A DNA stretch of 64,000 nucleotides from Cellulomonas fulva (GTDB lineage Bacteria; Actinomycetota; Actinomycetes; Actinomycetales; Cellulomonadaceae), in contig NZ_JAHBOH010000001.1 of assembly GCF_018531375.1 (NCBI RefSeq), positions 2,480,001-2,544,000 of the forward strand, in the 5' to 3' direction. The notes below the pieces were generated by a model, which saw only the letters and a list, made by a program, of their open reading frames with translations, ran no database searches and was not told the DNA's origin. The first letter of the stretch is position 1, and every line of letters begins with the position of its first letter. Shown here one piece after another: positions 1-9,280 of this stretch. Made by a program: the position numbers and the translations under genes.

Positions 1-1016
1 TCGTCGTCTCCGCCGCCCGGTCCCGCCGGACCTGACCCGACCGGACCTGACGCGACCGGACCCAACGCGACTGACCACCCCGGGCCGGCCGCCGCGGGTG
101 CGGCCGGTCCGGGCGCCCGCGGCGGGTGCACCCAGGTCACCAGCACCACCGAGATGATCATGAGCAGGAACCAGGACCCCAGCTTGCTCACCCCGACGGG
201 GTGCCACGCGGCGGCCTGGTCCGGGTAGAGCCACGCGCCCGCGAACGTGGCGACGTTCTCCGCGACCCAGATCACGCTGGAGACCAGCAGGAACGCGACC
301 ACGACGGGCATCCGGTGCACCCGCGTCAGGACGCGGTAGTGCATGACGCACGGACCGAAGACGACGAGCACCGCGCCCACCAGCACCCAGCGCACGTCCG
401 TGACCCAGTGGTGCGTGAAGAAGTTGACGTAGATCGCCGCCGCGAGCACTGCGGTGACCCAGCGCCGCGGGTAGCGGTCGAACCGCAGGTCGAAGATGCG
501 CAGCACGCGGGTCAGGTAGGAGCCGACGGCCCCGTACATGAAGCCCGAGAACAGGGGCACCGCGCCGATGCGCAGCACGCCGTCCGCCGCGTAGGCCCAC
601 GAGCCGACGTCCGTCTTGAACAGCTCCATCACGGTCCCGACGACGTGGAACACGATCACCACGCGCATCTCTCGGACCGTCTCGAGCCGCGTCGCCAGCA
701 TGAGCACCTGCAGCGCGACGGCGGCGATCGTGAGGAGGTCGTTGCGGGCCAGCGGCGCGTCGGGCGGGTACCACGCGTCGGTCGCCAGGATCACGACGAG
801 CAGGAGCGCGCCGAACAGGCACGCCCACGCCTGCTTGAGCGTGAAGACCGCGAGCTCGACGAGCGCCCCGACGACGCGCGCACCGCGGCCGCCGGTGCGG
901 ACCCGGGCCAGCTGGGCCAGCGCCCAGCGGTCGACGCGCTGCTCGACGGTCGTGAAGCCGCGCTCGGCCGCGCTCCGGGCTCCCGGGGGGCGGGTGAGTC
1001 GTCGTCGCCACAGCAC
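1..1016 (-). CDS. DUF817 family integral membrane protein (3' end beyond window)
   Basis: Polytopic membrane protein of unknown function. The minus-strand frame reads KQAWACLFG, a KTDVGSWAY segment, PLFSGFMYGAVGSYL and NFFTHHW, which I recognise as DUF817 (YoaT-like) signatures; about seven hydrophobic helices follow. GTG at 1016 is the only plausible in-frame start between the stop of the upstream gene (1115) and the conserved region. After the last membrane helix the frame continues as a Gly/Pro/Ala-rich tail without a stop to the window edge, which is longer than I expect for the family. The family call is good; the start and the tail are uncertain. Confidence 0.75.
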   Translation of the reverse strand, partial: MLWRRRLTRPPGARSAAERGFTTVEQRVDRWALAQLARVRTGGRGARVVGALVELAVFTLKQAWACLFGALLLVVILATDAWYPPDAPLARNDLLTIAAVALQVLMLATRLETVREMRVVIVFHVVGTVMELFKTDVGSWAYAADGVLRIGAVPLFSGFMYGAVGSYLTRVLRIFDLRFDRYPRRWVTAVLAAAIYVNFFTHHWVTDVRWVLVGAVLVVFGPCVMHYRVLTRVHRMPVVVAFLLVSSVIWVAENVATFAGAWLYPDQAAAWHPVGVSKLGSWFLLMIISVVLVTWVHPPRAPGPAAPAAAGPGWSVALGPVASGPVGSGPAGPGGGDD

Positions 1017-1114
1017 GTGCCCAGCCCACCAGGTCGCCGCCGCATGCGTGGCCCGGACGTGTGACGGTTCGGGGGAGGGGCTGCGCAGGTGCAGCTGGAC
1101 CTGCCCCGCGACGA

Positions 1115-4100
1115 CTAGAGGTACGCCGCCGCCGGCGTCGTGACGGCTCTCGTGCTCGCGGTCGTCGCAGCCGAACGGTACCCGGGCTTGGACGCCGTCA
1201 CGCGAACCGAGAGCCGGGTGCGCACGTCCGCGCTCCGTGCCGTGTACGTGGCCTTCGTCGCACCCGCGATCGCACGTCCGTCGCGTAGCCACTGGTAGCG
1301 AACGGTGACGCCGGGGACCGACCACCGACCCGGCGAGACGCGCACGGTCGCTCCGACGCGCGCCGTGCCGGTGACCGTCGGCCTCGTCACGTTCTTGATC
1401 GTGCCGGCGACGACCGTGCTCGTCGTGCTGACGGCGGAGGCCGACGGGTAGCCGGTGAGGGTGGCGGTCACGCGCACCGCGAGCTTCTTGCCGACGTCGG
1501 CGGCGACGGGAGCGTAGGTGGCCCGCGTCGCGCCCGCGATCGGCGCACCGCTGCGCAGCCACGTGTACCGGACGGACTTCGGTGCGGCGCTCCAGGTGCC
1601 GCGTGACGCCGTCACACGTGAGCCGACCGCCACCGTCCCGCTGAGCTTCGGCGGGCTCAATGCGACGAACGAGAAGACCGGAGTACGCGCGGCGGATGTC
1701 GCCACCGCTGGCGTGTACCCGTAGCGCACGGCCGTTGCGGTCGCCCTGACCTGGTGACCGACGTCGGCCTTCGTGATCGCGTAGCGCGCGCTCGACGCGC
1801 CGCTGATCGGTGCTCCGTCGCGCTCCCACCGCCACGTGACCGTCGAACCCGACCACCCCGTGACGGCTGCCGTCAACGTCGACCCGAGTGCGGCCTTGCC
1901 GGTCAGCGAGACGCGACCGGCCCCGAGAACGCCGCGCTCCACCTCGCCCCACGGCCCGACCACGCGTACTCCCTCACGCAGGCCGACGAGCCGCGCGGTG
2001 ACTCGCGCCTTGACCGATCTGCCGAGGTCGGAGGGCGTCAGGCGGTAGGTCGCGGAGGTCGCGCCCGGGATCGGCGTGCCCCCGCGGAGCCACTGGTAGG
2101 CGACCGTGGCCGGCGAGGGCGCCCAGGTGCCCGACGTGACCTTCAACGTCGAACCGACGCGCCGGGTGCCGGTGACCTTCGGTTCGGTGATCGCGTGAAC
2201 AGCGGGGTGCGCACCGAGGCGGGCCCCGGCCACGTCGTCGCACGACGTGAAGGTGACGTCGTCGAGCCGGCGTTCGGGTCCCGCGTCGATCGCCAGACCG
2301 ACGTGGTAGGTGCCCGGTGCGAGACCGCGGAGGACGAACGCGTCCTCGCCCTCGTCGCCGTCCCACGTGCGCACGACGAGCCCGTCGTCCCACACCCGGA
2401 CCGTCGCGACCTCATCATCATCGACGACCTCGTCGATGAACCCCGACCACGTGACGCACGCGTCGGCGGCCAGCACGACGCCGGCCGCCTTGCCCCGGGG
2501 CTCGAGGCTGACGACGGTCGCGGAGTCGCGCGGGACCGTCCCGGTGCTCCCTGCCGCGTAGTACGTCGGGGCGTACCAGGACCACGCGTCGTCGAGGTTC
2601 GCGCCGATGAGGTACTCGCCCGGGAGCAGCCCGCCGAGGACGAACGAGTGGCCCGGGTCGACGTAGTCCGAGGCGACGATCTCGCCCGTCGCGGTGTCGA
2701 CGACGACGACGGAGGAGGAGCCGTCGTCGACCGCCGACGGGGCGACGCGCCCTGTGACGGAGGCCGCATCCGTCGCCACCACGCTGATCGTGCCCCGACC
2801 TGGGACCGACGTCGCGACCGACCTTCCGGCGACGAGCGGGGCGCCCTCGCCGTGGTACCAGCCGGTTCCGACCCCGGTGCCGCTCAGCCGGACCAGGTAC
2901 TCGCCGTCCTGCGCGAGGTTCGTGAGCAGTGCGACGCCGGACGCCCTCGCCGTCGACGAGGCGACGGCGTTGCCGCTCAGGTCGTAGGCACGGACGGTCG
3001 GGCTCGAGTAGGTGATCCCCGCTGTTCCCGGGAGCGTGACCTGCACCTCGATGGTGCCTGCACGGCTGAGTCGGATCGTCCGGGGCAGCTCGGCCGGAGC
3101 CATCGTCGAGGCGTCGGTCGGGGACGGGACCGTCCTGCCCGACGCGAAGACCCGGCCCGTCGCGAGCGTGCCGGAGGCCTCATCGACGTGCAGGTCGTAC
3201 TCGACGTCAGGGTCGAGGCCGCGGAGCACGAATCCGCCGTCGGCGCCGACCTCGGCCCGCGCGTCGCGAACGCTCGCTTCGCCGTCGACCGCGGACGCGA
3301 TGAGCTCCACGTGCACCGAAGCGGCGTCGACCCCCTCCGGCAGCACGACCTGCCCCTGCAGCGTCGTCGTGCGGATCGGCCGTAGCACGAGCCCGCCCGT
3401 GCCCGCGGGAACGGCGGTCGCCCGCCTCGAGTCACGTGTCAGCGGGGTGTCGTCGGAGACGTACCAACCACCAGCGACGACGCCCGATCGGTCCTCGAGC
3501 GTGAGACGCACGGTCTCGTAGGGCTGGAGATCGGGCACGACGAAGGCGCCCGTCCGCGAGACGTTGATCCACCTACCGTTCTCGGTCCCGAGCTCGAGCT
3601 GAACATCGCTCCAGGTCACGCCTCCCGGCAGCTGGACCCGGCCGGTGAGGCGCGACGCGAGCGGCGGGCGCAGCGTGACACCCGACTGCGGTGCGACCAG
3701 CGCGGCCCTCGAGCCCGACGTCTCCCAGCTGCCGTCGGCGCCCAGGAAACCCCTGACGAGCCCTGATCCGTTGTATCCGAGGGTGTAGAACCTCGTCGGA
3801 TCGAGGCCGCGGATGCGGAAGGTGCCGTCTTTCTCGACCTCGGCATATACGTCGTGCATCCCGTCATCGACGCCGTCGGAGTAGGCGGTCACCGTCGTGT
3901 ACTCGAGACTCCCCGTGAAACCGGTGGGCTTGACGACGCGTCCGGACATGGACGTGGACGGGCGAGCGCGCAGCGTCACCGTGCTGCTCCCGGGGCGCAC
4001 AGGGGTCGCGCGGTCGACGGACGTGACGAGGTACGGCTCGGTCGCGCTGTAGTACCCGCCGACCGCGGTCGTGCTCCACGTCGCCCCGTACTCCAGCAGG

Positions 4101-5614
4101 TACGACCCGCTCGACGGGAGGCCGGTGAATCGGAACCGTCCGTTCGCGTCGGTCGACCGGCTGCCGGCCCAGCTTCCGTCGTCGGCGTACCGCAGCGTGA
4201 CGTTCTCGTAGGCGGGTGCCGGACCGTCGGGCAGCACCAGACGGCCGGAGATCGCCAGGTTCACGGCGGGCCGCAGGGTGAGCGTGGGTCCGTCGCCGCG
4301 GACGACGACCGCGTCCGACCGCTTTCGTGAGAGCGCACCTGTCGCGGCGTCGGTGAGGTAGCCCGCCACGAGCTGCCCGCTACCGTCAGCGAGGCGCAGG
4401 AGGTACTCGGCGCCGGGAGCCAGACCGCGGAACGTGAAGCCCGTGCCCCCGTCACGGAGCGAGACAGAGCCGACTTCCTCGTCGGTGTCGGGATCGAGCA
4501 GCTCGACATAGGGCTTGAACGAGTCGCTCCAGTCGTAGCCGGCGGGGACGACCACCGTCCCGCGCACGGACGCCGCCAGCACGGTCCGGATCTCGACCTC
4601 GTGCCCGACGACCGTCACCAGGGAGTCGCGGTCCGCCCCGACCGCCCCGGTGGCTCCGTCGACATAGCCGCCGACCAGCTGACGTCGGCTGTCGGCGAAC
4701 CACAGCAGCACGCCTTGGCCGGTCGGGAGATCGGCGAGGGAGAACGTGCCGTCGGCGGCGACTGCGGCAGTCTCGCCGGTCGGGTACCAGTTTTCGTCGT
4801 TCCACGTCGACGCGCGGACCGTGAGTGTGCCCTTCGCGTACGTGTACCCCGATGGCATCGCGACACGACCGTGCAGGGTCGACAGGAGCGCGGGTGCCAG
4901 GAGGACGCTGTCGACGGTGTCGTCGATGACCGTGGCCTCGCCGAACGTGCGGACCGTCGAGCCGCTCCGGTCCCAGTAGCCGGTGACCAGGTCCGTCCCG
5001 GAGTCGAGCCGCAGCCGGTGGGTGAGGTGAGGCGCGAGGCCGATCCGGAACGACCCGTCCGAGGCCACGGGCACGTCCGTGCGCGACGTGCGGCCCGCGG
5101 TGGTGGTCGCGTGCAGCGTGAGGTCGAGGTCCTCGAGCGCGCCGTCCCAGGCCGGCGGCGCCTGCACCGTGCCGGAGACCACCCGTGGCGCGACCGGCCG
5201 CATCACGATGTCCGCGCCGGCGGAGACGCGCACGCCGTCCAGCATGGTCTCTTGCGGCACCAGCGTCCGGTCGTCGGTCGCGTACCAGCCCGAGACAGCT
5301 GTCAGCGGGTCGGCACTGCGGAACAGGATCCAGTAGCTCGTGCCGTTGAGGCCCGGCAGCTCGAAGGTGCCGTCGGGCGCGACGTCAGCCTCGACGGCCG
5401 AGTACGACGAATCGGCCCATGCCGAGACGGTGCCGACCACGGCTCCGTCAGCCGGCGCCACTACGGTGCCGCGCAGCGACCATCCCGCGGCGTGGGCGCT
5501 GGGCGGCGACGCCAGGCCGGCGAGCCCCACGGCGAGTGCGGTCAGGAGGACGAGGAGGACGCGCGCGGGACGCACGGAGGCGGTGACGATGAGACACATC
5601 CTTGGTCGAGCCAC
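1115..5614 (-). CDS. Large secreted modular protein with CarboxypepD-regulatory-like and Ig-like repeats
   Basis: Predicted exported protein of 1,499 residues. A Sec signal peptide covers about residues 1-43 (Arg-rich n-region, Leu/Ala-rich core, cleavage near SAHA-AG). About ten modules of 90-105 residues follow to roughly residue 1,110. Each has a G-[KRT]-V start, a DGTF...GL turn, a Y-x-L-R strand and a G-W/Y-Y element, resembling carboxypeptidase-regulatory-like beta sandwiches. The last ~350 residues hold four ~88-residue repeats with a W-L-R-x-G-x-x-I-x-G-A-T core and a DVG/DLG turn, common in actinobacterial surface proteins. No LPxTG or C-terminal membrane anchor is visible, so it is probably released or non-covalently bound. 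GTG 5614 is used; ATG 5599 is an alternative. No catalytic domain is recognised. Confidence 0.8.
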   Translation of the reverse strand: MARPRMCLIVTASVRPARVLLVLLTALAVGLAGLASPPSAHAAGWSLRGTVVAPADGAVVGTVSAWADSSYSAVEADVAPDGTFELPGLNGTSYWILFRSADPLTAVSGWYATDDRTLVPQETMLDGVRVSAGADIVMRPVAPRVVSGTVQAPPAWDGALEDLDLTLHATTTAGRTSRTDVPVASDGSFRIGLAPHLTHRLRLDSGTDLVTGYWDRSGSTVRTFGEATVIDDTVDSVLLAPALLSTLHGRVAMPSGYTYAKGTLTVRASTWNDENWYPTGETAAVAADGTFSLADLPTGQGVLLWFADSRRQLVGGYVDGATGAVGADRDSLVTVVGHEVEIRTVLAASVRGTVVVPAGYDWSDSFKPYVELLDPDTDEEVGSVSLRDGGTGFTFRGLAPGAEYLLRLADGSGQLVAGYLTDAATGALSRKRSDAVVVRGDGPTLTLRPAVNLAISGRLVLPDGPAPAYENVTLRYADDGSWAGSRSTDANGRFRFTGLPSSGSYLLEYGATWSTTAVGGYYSATEPYLVTSVDRATPVRPGSSTVTLRARPSTSMSGRVVKPTGFTGSLEYTTVTAYSDGVDDGMHDVYAEVEKDGTFRIRGLDPTRFYTLGYNGSGLVRGFLGADGSWETSGSRAALVAPQSGVTLRPPLASRLTGRVQLPGGVTWSDVQLELGTENGRWINVSRTGAFVVPDLQPYETVRLTLEDRSGVVAGGWYVSDDTPLTRDSRRATAVPAGTGGLVLRPIRTTTLQGQVVLPEGVDAASVHVELIASAVDGEASVRDARAEVGADGGFVLRGLDPDVEYDLHVDEASGTLATGRVFASGRTVPSPTDASTMAPAELPRTIRLSRAGTIEVQVTLPGTAGITYSSPTVRAYDLSGNAVASSTARASGVALLTNLAQDGEYLVRLSGTGVGTGWYHGEGAPLVAGRSVATSVPGRGTISVVATDAASVTGRVAPSAVDDGSSSVVVVDTATGEIVASDYVDPGHSFVLGGLLPGEYLIGANLDDAWSWYAPTYYAAGSTGTVPRDSATVVSLEPRGKAAGVVLAADACVTWSGFIDEVVDDDEVATVRVWDDGLVVRTWDGDEGEDAFVLRGLAPGTYHVGLAIDAGPERRLDDVTFTSCDDVAGARLGAHPAVHAITEPKVTGTRRVGSTLKVTSGTWAPSPATVAYQWLRGGTPIPGATSATYRLTPSDLGRSVKARVTARLVGLREGVRVVGPWGEVERGVLGAGRVSLTGKAALGSTLTAAVTGWSGSTVTWRWERDGAPISGASSARYAITKADVGHQVRATATAVRYGYTPAVATSAARTPVFSFVALSPPKLSGTVAVGSRVTASRGTWSAAPKSVRYTWLRSGAPIAGATRATYAPVAADVGKKLAVRVTATLTGYPSASAVSTTSTVVAGTIKNVTRPTVTGTARVGATVRVSPGRWSVPGVTVRYQWLRDGRAIAGATKATYTARSADVRTRLSVRVTASKPGYRSAATTASTRAVTTPAAAYL

Positions 5615-5687
5615 GACGCGCTGCCGCCACGTCGTGGGAATGATGGCACCGCTGCGTCGCCCCGCGGGCGCCGTTCACCCCGATGGG

Positions 5688-6500
5688 CTAGCCGACACCT
5701 GCCCGGGCCACCGCGTGCTGTCTGCGGTGCGTGGTGCGGAGCCAGGCGGCCGTCAGGCGCGTGTCGCAGACGTCGTCGGGACGGGAGGCCGCGACGAGCG
5801 CGTCGAGGTACGCGCGGTCGGCCGCGGCCCTCGCCCGGGAGCCCCGGCCGACGGTGCCGTGGCCGGGCACGACGAACGTGGCGGCAGCCCGCGCGAGCAG
5901 GTCGAGCGCGGCGCGGTAGTCGGCCACCGGGTCCACGGCGGTGTCGTCGAGCAGCGGGATCTCGACGTCGGAGAGCATGTCGCCGGCGACCAGGACGCCG
6001 ACGTCGGGCAGGTGCAGCGCGGTGTGGCCGGGCGCGTGCGCGCGGTGGTGCGCGACCAGGACGCGCGGCCCGGGCCAGTCGAGCACGGCCCAGCCGTCGG
6101 CCGTGGTCCTCGCGCGGGGGTAGGGCAGCGGGTGGGGGCCGATCGGGGCGGGCTCGTCGTCGGCGCCCAGGGCGCGTCTGAGCTCGTCGTCCTCGTCGCG
6201 CTGGCGCGCCAGCTCGTCGTGCGTCCCACCGCCACCCGCGCCCCAGCGGGGGAGTCCGGCGAACCCGGGGCCGTCGAGGCGGTGGTCCCAGTGGTCGTGC
6301 GTCGACCACACCGCGAGCGGTCGCCAGCCGCGCTCTGCGATCGTGTGGGCGAGCGTCGCGACCTCGCGTCGGGTGACGCCGGGGTCGACGACGAGGCACG
6401 TGCCGTCCGCGGCGACGAGCACGCTCGTCGTCGTCGTGTAGACCCTGCTCGTCGCGACGTGGACGCCGGACGCGACCTCGACGAACGGGCCGGGGGTCAG
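5688..6500 (-). CDS. MBL-fold metallo-hydrolase
   Basis: Predicted metallo-beta-lactamase-fold hydrolase of about 270 residues, substrate unknown. It carries the zinc-binding HDHWDH motif (HxHxDH), a downstream APGHT histidine element, a GD metal-bridging Asp (VAGDML) and VPGHG near the C-terminus. The conserved N-terminal strands begin immediately after the ppgK stop codon, but no ATG, GTG or TTG is in frame there. The only start placing the whole fold in the protein is a CTG at 6500 that overlaps the ppgK stop as CTGA, implying translational coupling. The next in-frame GTG would delete the first strands. Fold call strong; start tentative. Confidence 0.75.
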   Translation of the reverse strand: MTPGPFVEVASGVHVATSRVYTTTTSVLVAADGTCLVVDPGVTRREVATLAHTIAERGWRPLAVWSTHDHWDHRLDGPGFAGLPRWGAGGGGTHDELARQRDEDDELRRALGADDEPAPIGPHPLPYPRARTTADGWAVLDWPGPRVLVAHHRAHAPGHTALHLPDVGVLVAGDMLSDVEIPLLDDTAVDPVADYRAALDLLARAAATFVVPGHGTVGRGSRARAAADRAYLDALVAASRPDDVCDTRLTAAWLRTTHRRQHAVARAGVG

Positions 6501-7255
6501 CGGGCCGCCAGTGCGGCCGCGCCCACGATCCCGGCGGCGTTGCGCAGCTCGGCCGGCACGATCTTCGTGCGCAGGTCGAGCAGCGGCAGGAACTTCTCGT
6601 GGTGCTTCGAGACGCCGCCGCCGACCACGATCAGGTCGGGCCAGAACAGGTTCTCGACCACGGTGAAGTAGCGCTGGAGGCGCTCGGCCCACTGGGGGTA
6701 CTCGAGGCCCTCGCGATCGCGTGCCGCGTCGGACGCGCGCGTCTCGGCGTCGTGCCCGTCGATCTCGAGGTGGCCCAGCTCGGTGTTCGGAACCAGCTGC
6801 CCGTCGACCACCAGGGCCGAGCCGATGCCCGTGCCGAGCGTGACGACGAGCACCACGCCGTCCACGCCCTTGGCGGCGCCGTACCGCGTCTCGGCGTACC
6901 CCGCCGCGTCCGCGTCGTTCACCGCGACGACGTCGCGGCCGGTCGCCTTCGAGAACAGCTTCTGCGCGTCGGTGCCGATCCACGACGCGTCGACGTTCGC
7001 GGCGGACTGCGCCACGCCGTGCAGCATGACCGCCGGGAACGTGACGCCGATCGGCACCTTCTTGTCCAGGTCGAACGAGTCGACGATCTGGGCGACGGTC
7101 TGCGCGACCGCGTCGGGCGTGGCAGGCAGCGGCGTCGGGATGCGCAGGCGGTCGTCGGCGAACTCGCCCTTCTTGAGGTCGACGGGGGCGCCCTTGATGC
7201 CGCTGCCGCCGATGTCGATGCCGAACGCGGTCTCGTGCTTGTGGTGGTGGCTCAT
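6497..7255 (-). CDS. ppgK: Polyphosphate glucokinase
   Basis: Phosphorylates glucose using inorganic polyphosphate (and usually ATP), feeding glycolysis in the cytoplasm. The 252-residue ROK-family protein has the N-terminal phosphate-binding loop [11 protein letters not shown] (residues 12-22), a GTGIGSAL second phosphate motif and TELGHLEID typical of PpgK. The length fits the actinobacterial enzyme. It overlaps the map stop by 4 bp (ATGA at 7252-7255) and is followed directly by the MBL-fold gene, so map-ppgK-MBL form one transcription unit. A His-rich patch (SHHHKH) lies at the extreme N-terminus. Confidence 0.93.
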   Translation of the reverse strand: MSHHHKHETAFGIDIGGSGIKGAPVDLKKGEFADDRLRIPTPLPATPDAVAQTVAQIVDSFDLDKKVPIGVTFPAVMLHGVAQSAANVDASWIGTDAQKLFSKATGRDVVAVNDADAAGYAETRYGAAKGVDGVVLVVTLGTGIGSALVVDGQLVPNTELGHLEIDGHDAETRASDAARDREGLEYPQWAERLQRYFTVVENLFWPDLIVVGGGVSKHHEKFLPLLDLRTKIVPAELRNAAGIVGAAALAAR

Positions 7256-8115
7256 GGCAGTGTCAGGATCTCCGCTCCGTCATCGGTGACCAGCAGGGTG
7301 TGCTCGAACTGGGCACTGCGTCGCCCGTCGGCGGTCAGCACCGTCCAGTCGTCGTCCCACATGATCCAATCAGGTGTGCCGAGGTTCAGCATCGGCTCGA
7401 TCGTGAACACCATCCCGGGCTCGATCACGGTGTCGTACTGGGGCGCCGCGTCGTAGTGCGGCACGACGAGGCCCGTGTGGAACGCCGGCCCGACGCCGTG
7501 ACCCGTGTAGTCGCGCACCACCCCGTAGCCGAAGCGTGCGGCGTACTTCTCGATGACCCGGCCGATCACGTTGATCTCGCGGCCGGGCCGGACCGCCTTG
7601 ATCGCGCGCGCGAGCGCCTCCTGCGTCCGCTCGACGAGCAGCCTCGACTCCTCGTCGACCTCGCCCGCCAGGAACGTCGCGTTGTTGTCGCCGTGCACGC
7701 CGCCGACGAACGCGGTGATGTCGACGTTGACGATGTCGCCGTCCTGGACCACGGTCGAGTCGGGGATGCCGTGGCAGATCACCTCGTTGAGGCTCGTGCA
7801 CAGCGACTTGGGGAAGCCGCGGTAGCCGAGCGTCGACGGGTACGCGCCGTGGTCGAGCAGGAACTCGTGGCCGATGCGGTCGAGCTCGTCGGTCGTGACG
7901 CCCGGCGCCACGTGCCGGCCGACCTCCGCCAGCGCCTGCGCCGCGACCCGTGCCGCGACGCGGACCTGCGCGATCGTCTCGTCGTCCAGCACGTCGGGCC
8001 CGCGGTACGGCGTGGGTCCCGGCTTGCCGACGTACTCGGGCCGGGCGATGGTGGCGGGGACGGCACGACGAGGGCTGATCGTGCCCGGTGACAGCGCGGA
8101 GCGGACGGGCGGCAT
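7252..8115 (-). CDS. map: Methionine aminopeptidase type I
   Basis: Removes the initiator methionine from nascent proteins. The 287-residue pita-bread-fold protein carries the five metal ligands: two Asp (VDIT and HGDN regions), His in GHGVG, Glu in TIEP and Glu in FEHT. The N-terminal ~45-residue Pro-rich extension ([10 protein letters not shown]) is typical of actinobacterial MetAP1 with a ribosome or SH3-ligand-like tail. The ATG at 8115 follows a TAGACT box by 7 nt (leaderless signature). It heads the operon map-ppgK-MBL hydrolase. Confidence 0.95.
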   Translation of the reverse strand: MPPVRSALSPGTISPRRAVPATIARPEYVGKPGPTPYRGPDVLDDETIAQVRVAARVAAQALAEVGRHVAPGVTTDELDRIGHEFLLDHGAYPSTLGYRGFPKSLCTSLNEVICHGIPDSTVVQDGDIVNVDITAFVGGVHGDNNATFLAGEVDEESRLLVERTQEALARAIKAVRPGREINVIGRVIEKYAARFGYGVVRDYTGHGVGPAFHTGLVVPHYDAAPQYDTVIEPGMVFTIEPMLNLGTPDWIMWDDDWTVLTADGRRSAQFEHTLLVTDDGAEILTLP

Positions 8116-8122
8116 GCCTGGC

Positions 8123-8128
8123 AGTCTA
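8123..8128 (-). promoter_or_regulatory. Predicted leaderless -10 box of map
   Basis: TAGACT on the minus strand, 7 nt before the map ATG. It matches the TANNNT-N6-8-RTG arrangement repeated through the window. Confidence 0.55.
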
Positions 8129-8174
8129 CGGATCCCGGGCGACGCGGCCCGTGGACGACGGACGGAGCGGCAGC

Positions 8175-8345
8175 GTGGCGGAGTACTGGTACAACACCGA
8201 GACCGGCGAGGTCGAGGAGGGTCGGCGCAGCGACTGGAGCAAGGTCATGGGCCCGTACCCCTCGCGCGAGGGCGCGCAGCACGCGATCGAGCAGGCGAAG
8301 GCGCGCACGCAGGCGTGGGACCGCGAGGACGAGGAGCGTCGCTGA
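8175..8345 (+). CDS. Small SPOR-like hypothetical protein (56 aa)
   Basis: Small acidic cytoplasmic protein. It begins with [15 protein letters not shown] and has a [14 protein letters not shown] core that resembles short actinobacterial proteins annotated as SPOR-like. GTG 8175 is preferred because conserved-looking sequence begins there and a GGAG-like ribosome site lies upstream; the frame is open further upstream but is compositionally junk. It is divergent from map and ends 3 bp before the convergent panB stop. No catalytic motif is visible and the function is unknown. Confidence 0.7.
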   Translation: MAEYWYNTETGEVEEGRRSDWSKVMGPYPSREGAQHAIEQAKARTQAWDREDEERR

Positions 8346-8348
8346 CGC

Positions 8349-9161
8349 TCAGTGGTCGAAGCTGTGCTCCGCGTCGGGGAACGACCCGCCGCGGACCTCG
8401 TCCACGTACGCGCTCGCCGCGGCCGTGAGCGCGGCGCCGACCTCGCCGAACCGCTTGGCGAACCGCGGCGACCAGTCGCCCATGCCGGCCATGTCGACCC
8501 AGACCAGGACCTGCCCGTCGCACTCGGGCCCGGCGCCGATGCCGATGGTCGGGATCGCGACGATCTCGGTGACCTGGGCGGCGACCGGCGCGGGCACCAT
8601 CTCGAGGACCACGGCGACCGCGCCGGCCTCCGTGACGGCCACCGCGTCCGCGCTGAGGTGCTCGGAGGCCTCGTCGCCCCGCCCCTGGACGCGAGGTCCG
8701 CCCAGCAGGTGCTCCGACTGCGGCGTGTACCCCAGGTGCGCGACGACGGGGATCCCGGCGTCGGTGAGCGCGCGGATCTGCGCCGCGCTGCGTCGGCCGC
8801 CCTCGAGCTTGACCGCGTCCGCGCCCGTGGACTTCATGATGCGGACCGCGCTCTCGAGCGCCTGCTGCGGGCCGGCCTCGTAGCTGCCGAACGGCAGGTC
8901 CACGACGACGAAGGCCCGCCGGGCGGCACCCGCCACGGCCCGCGCCGCGGGGATCATGTCGTCGATCGTGACGGGGAGCGTCGTCGCGTGCCCGTGCATC
9001 GTGTTCCCGATCGAGTCGCCGACCAGCAGCATGTCGACGCCGGCGTCGTCGAAGATCCGGGCCGTGACCGCGTCGTAGGCGGTCAGCATCGTGAGCTTCT
9101 CGCCGCGCTCCTTGGCGGCACGCAGGTGGTGCACGCGCACGCGCTTGACCGTCTCGCTCAT
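8349..9161 (-). CDS. panB: 3-methyl-2-oxobutanoate hydroxymethyltransferase
   Basis: First committed step of pantothenate and CoA synthesis: transfers a hydroxymethyl group from 5,10-methylene-THF to 3-methyl-2-oxobutanoate to give ketopantoate. The 270-residue TIM-barrel protein shows the family motifs LTAYDA near the N-terminus, VGDSIGNTMHGH (Mg-binding Asp), DLPFGSY, KLEGG, AHLGYTPQ and GIGAGPECDGQVLVWVD. The ATG at 9161 has a good AGGAG site 8 nt upstream. A 9-bp tandem repeat lies just before that site. It stands alone between a convergent small gene and upstream nadE. Confidence 0.96.
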   Translation of the reverse strand: MSETVKRVRVHHLRAAKERGEKLTMLTAYDAVTARIFDDAGVDMLLVGDSIGNTMHGHATTLPVTIDDMIPAARAVAGAARRAFVVVDLPFGSYEAGPQQALESAVRIMKSTGADAVKLEGGRRSAAQIRALTDAGIPVVAHLGYTPQSEHLLGGPRVQGRGDEASEHLSADAVAVTEAGAVAVVLEMVPAPVAAQVTEIVAIPTIGIGAGPECDGQVLVWVDMAGMGDWSPRFAKRFGEVGAALTAAASAYVDEVRGGSFPDAEHSFDH

Positions 9162-9188
9162 CGTCGGCTCCTGTCCGGGGGTTCGGTG

Positions 9189-9215
9189 GTCGTGCTCGTC
9201 GTGCTCGTCGTGCTC
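9189..9215. repeat. 9-bp tandem repeat upstream of panB
   Basis: Three perfect copies of GTCGTGCTC (plus a partial fourth) lie in the 5' region of panB, about 25 bp upstream of its start and between the nadE stop and panB. Confidence 0.8.
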
Positions 9216-9238
9216 GTCGGGAGGGTGTCAGCGGCGAG

Positions 9239-9280
9239 TCACGGCTCGCGCCAGCGCTGTGTCATGGCTCGCGCCAGCGC
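9239..9280. repeat. Imperfect direct duplication of the nadE 3' end
   Basis: Two 19-bp copies (9239-9257 and 9262-9280, 18/19 identical) offset by 23 bp. The right copy encodes the last codons and stop of nadE (R-W-R-E-P-stop); the left copy repeats them downstream in another frame. Confidence 0.8.

Noticed and set aside
126..1064. Plus-strand 312-aa ORF at the left edge
   Set aside because: Arg/His/Asp-rich antisense shadow of the minus-strand DUF817 gene, which has clear membrane helices and family motifs.
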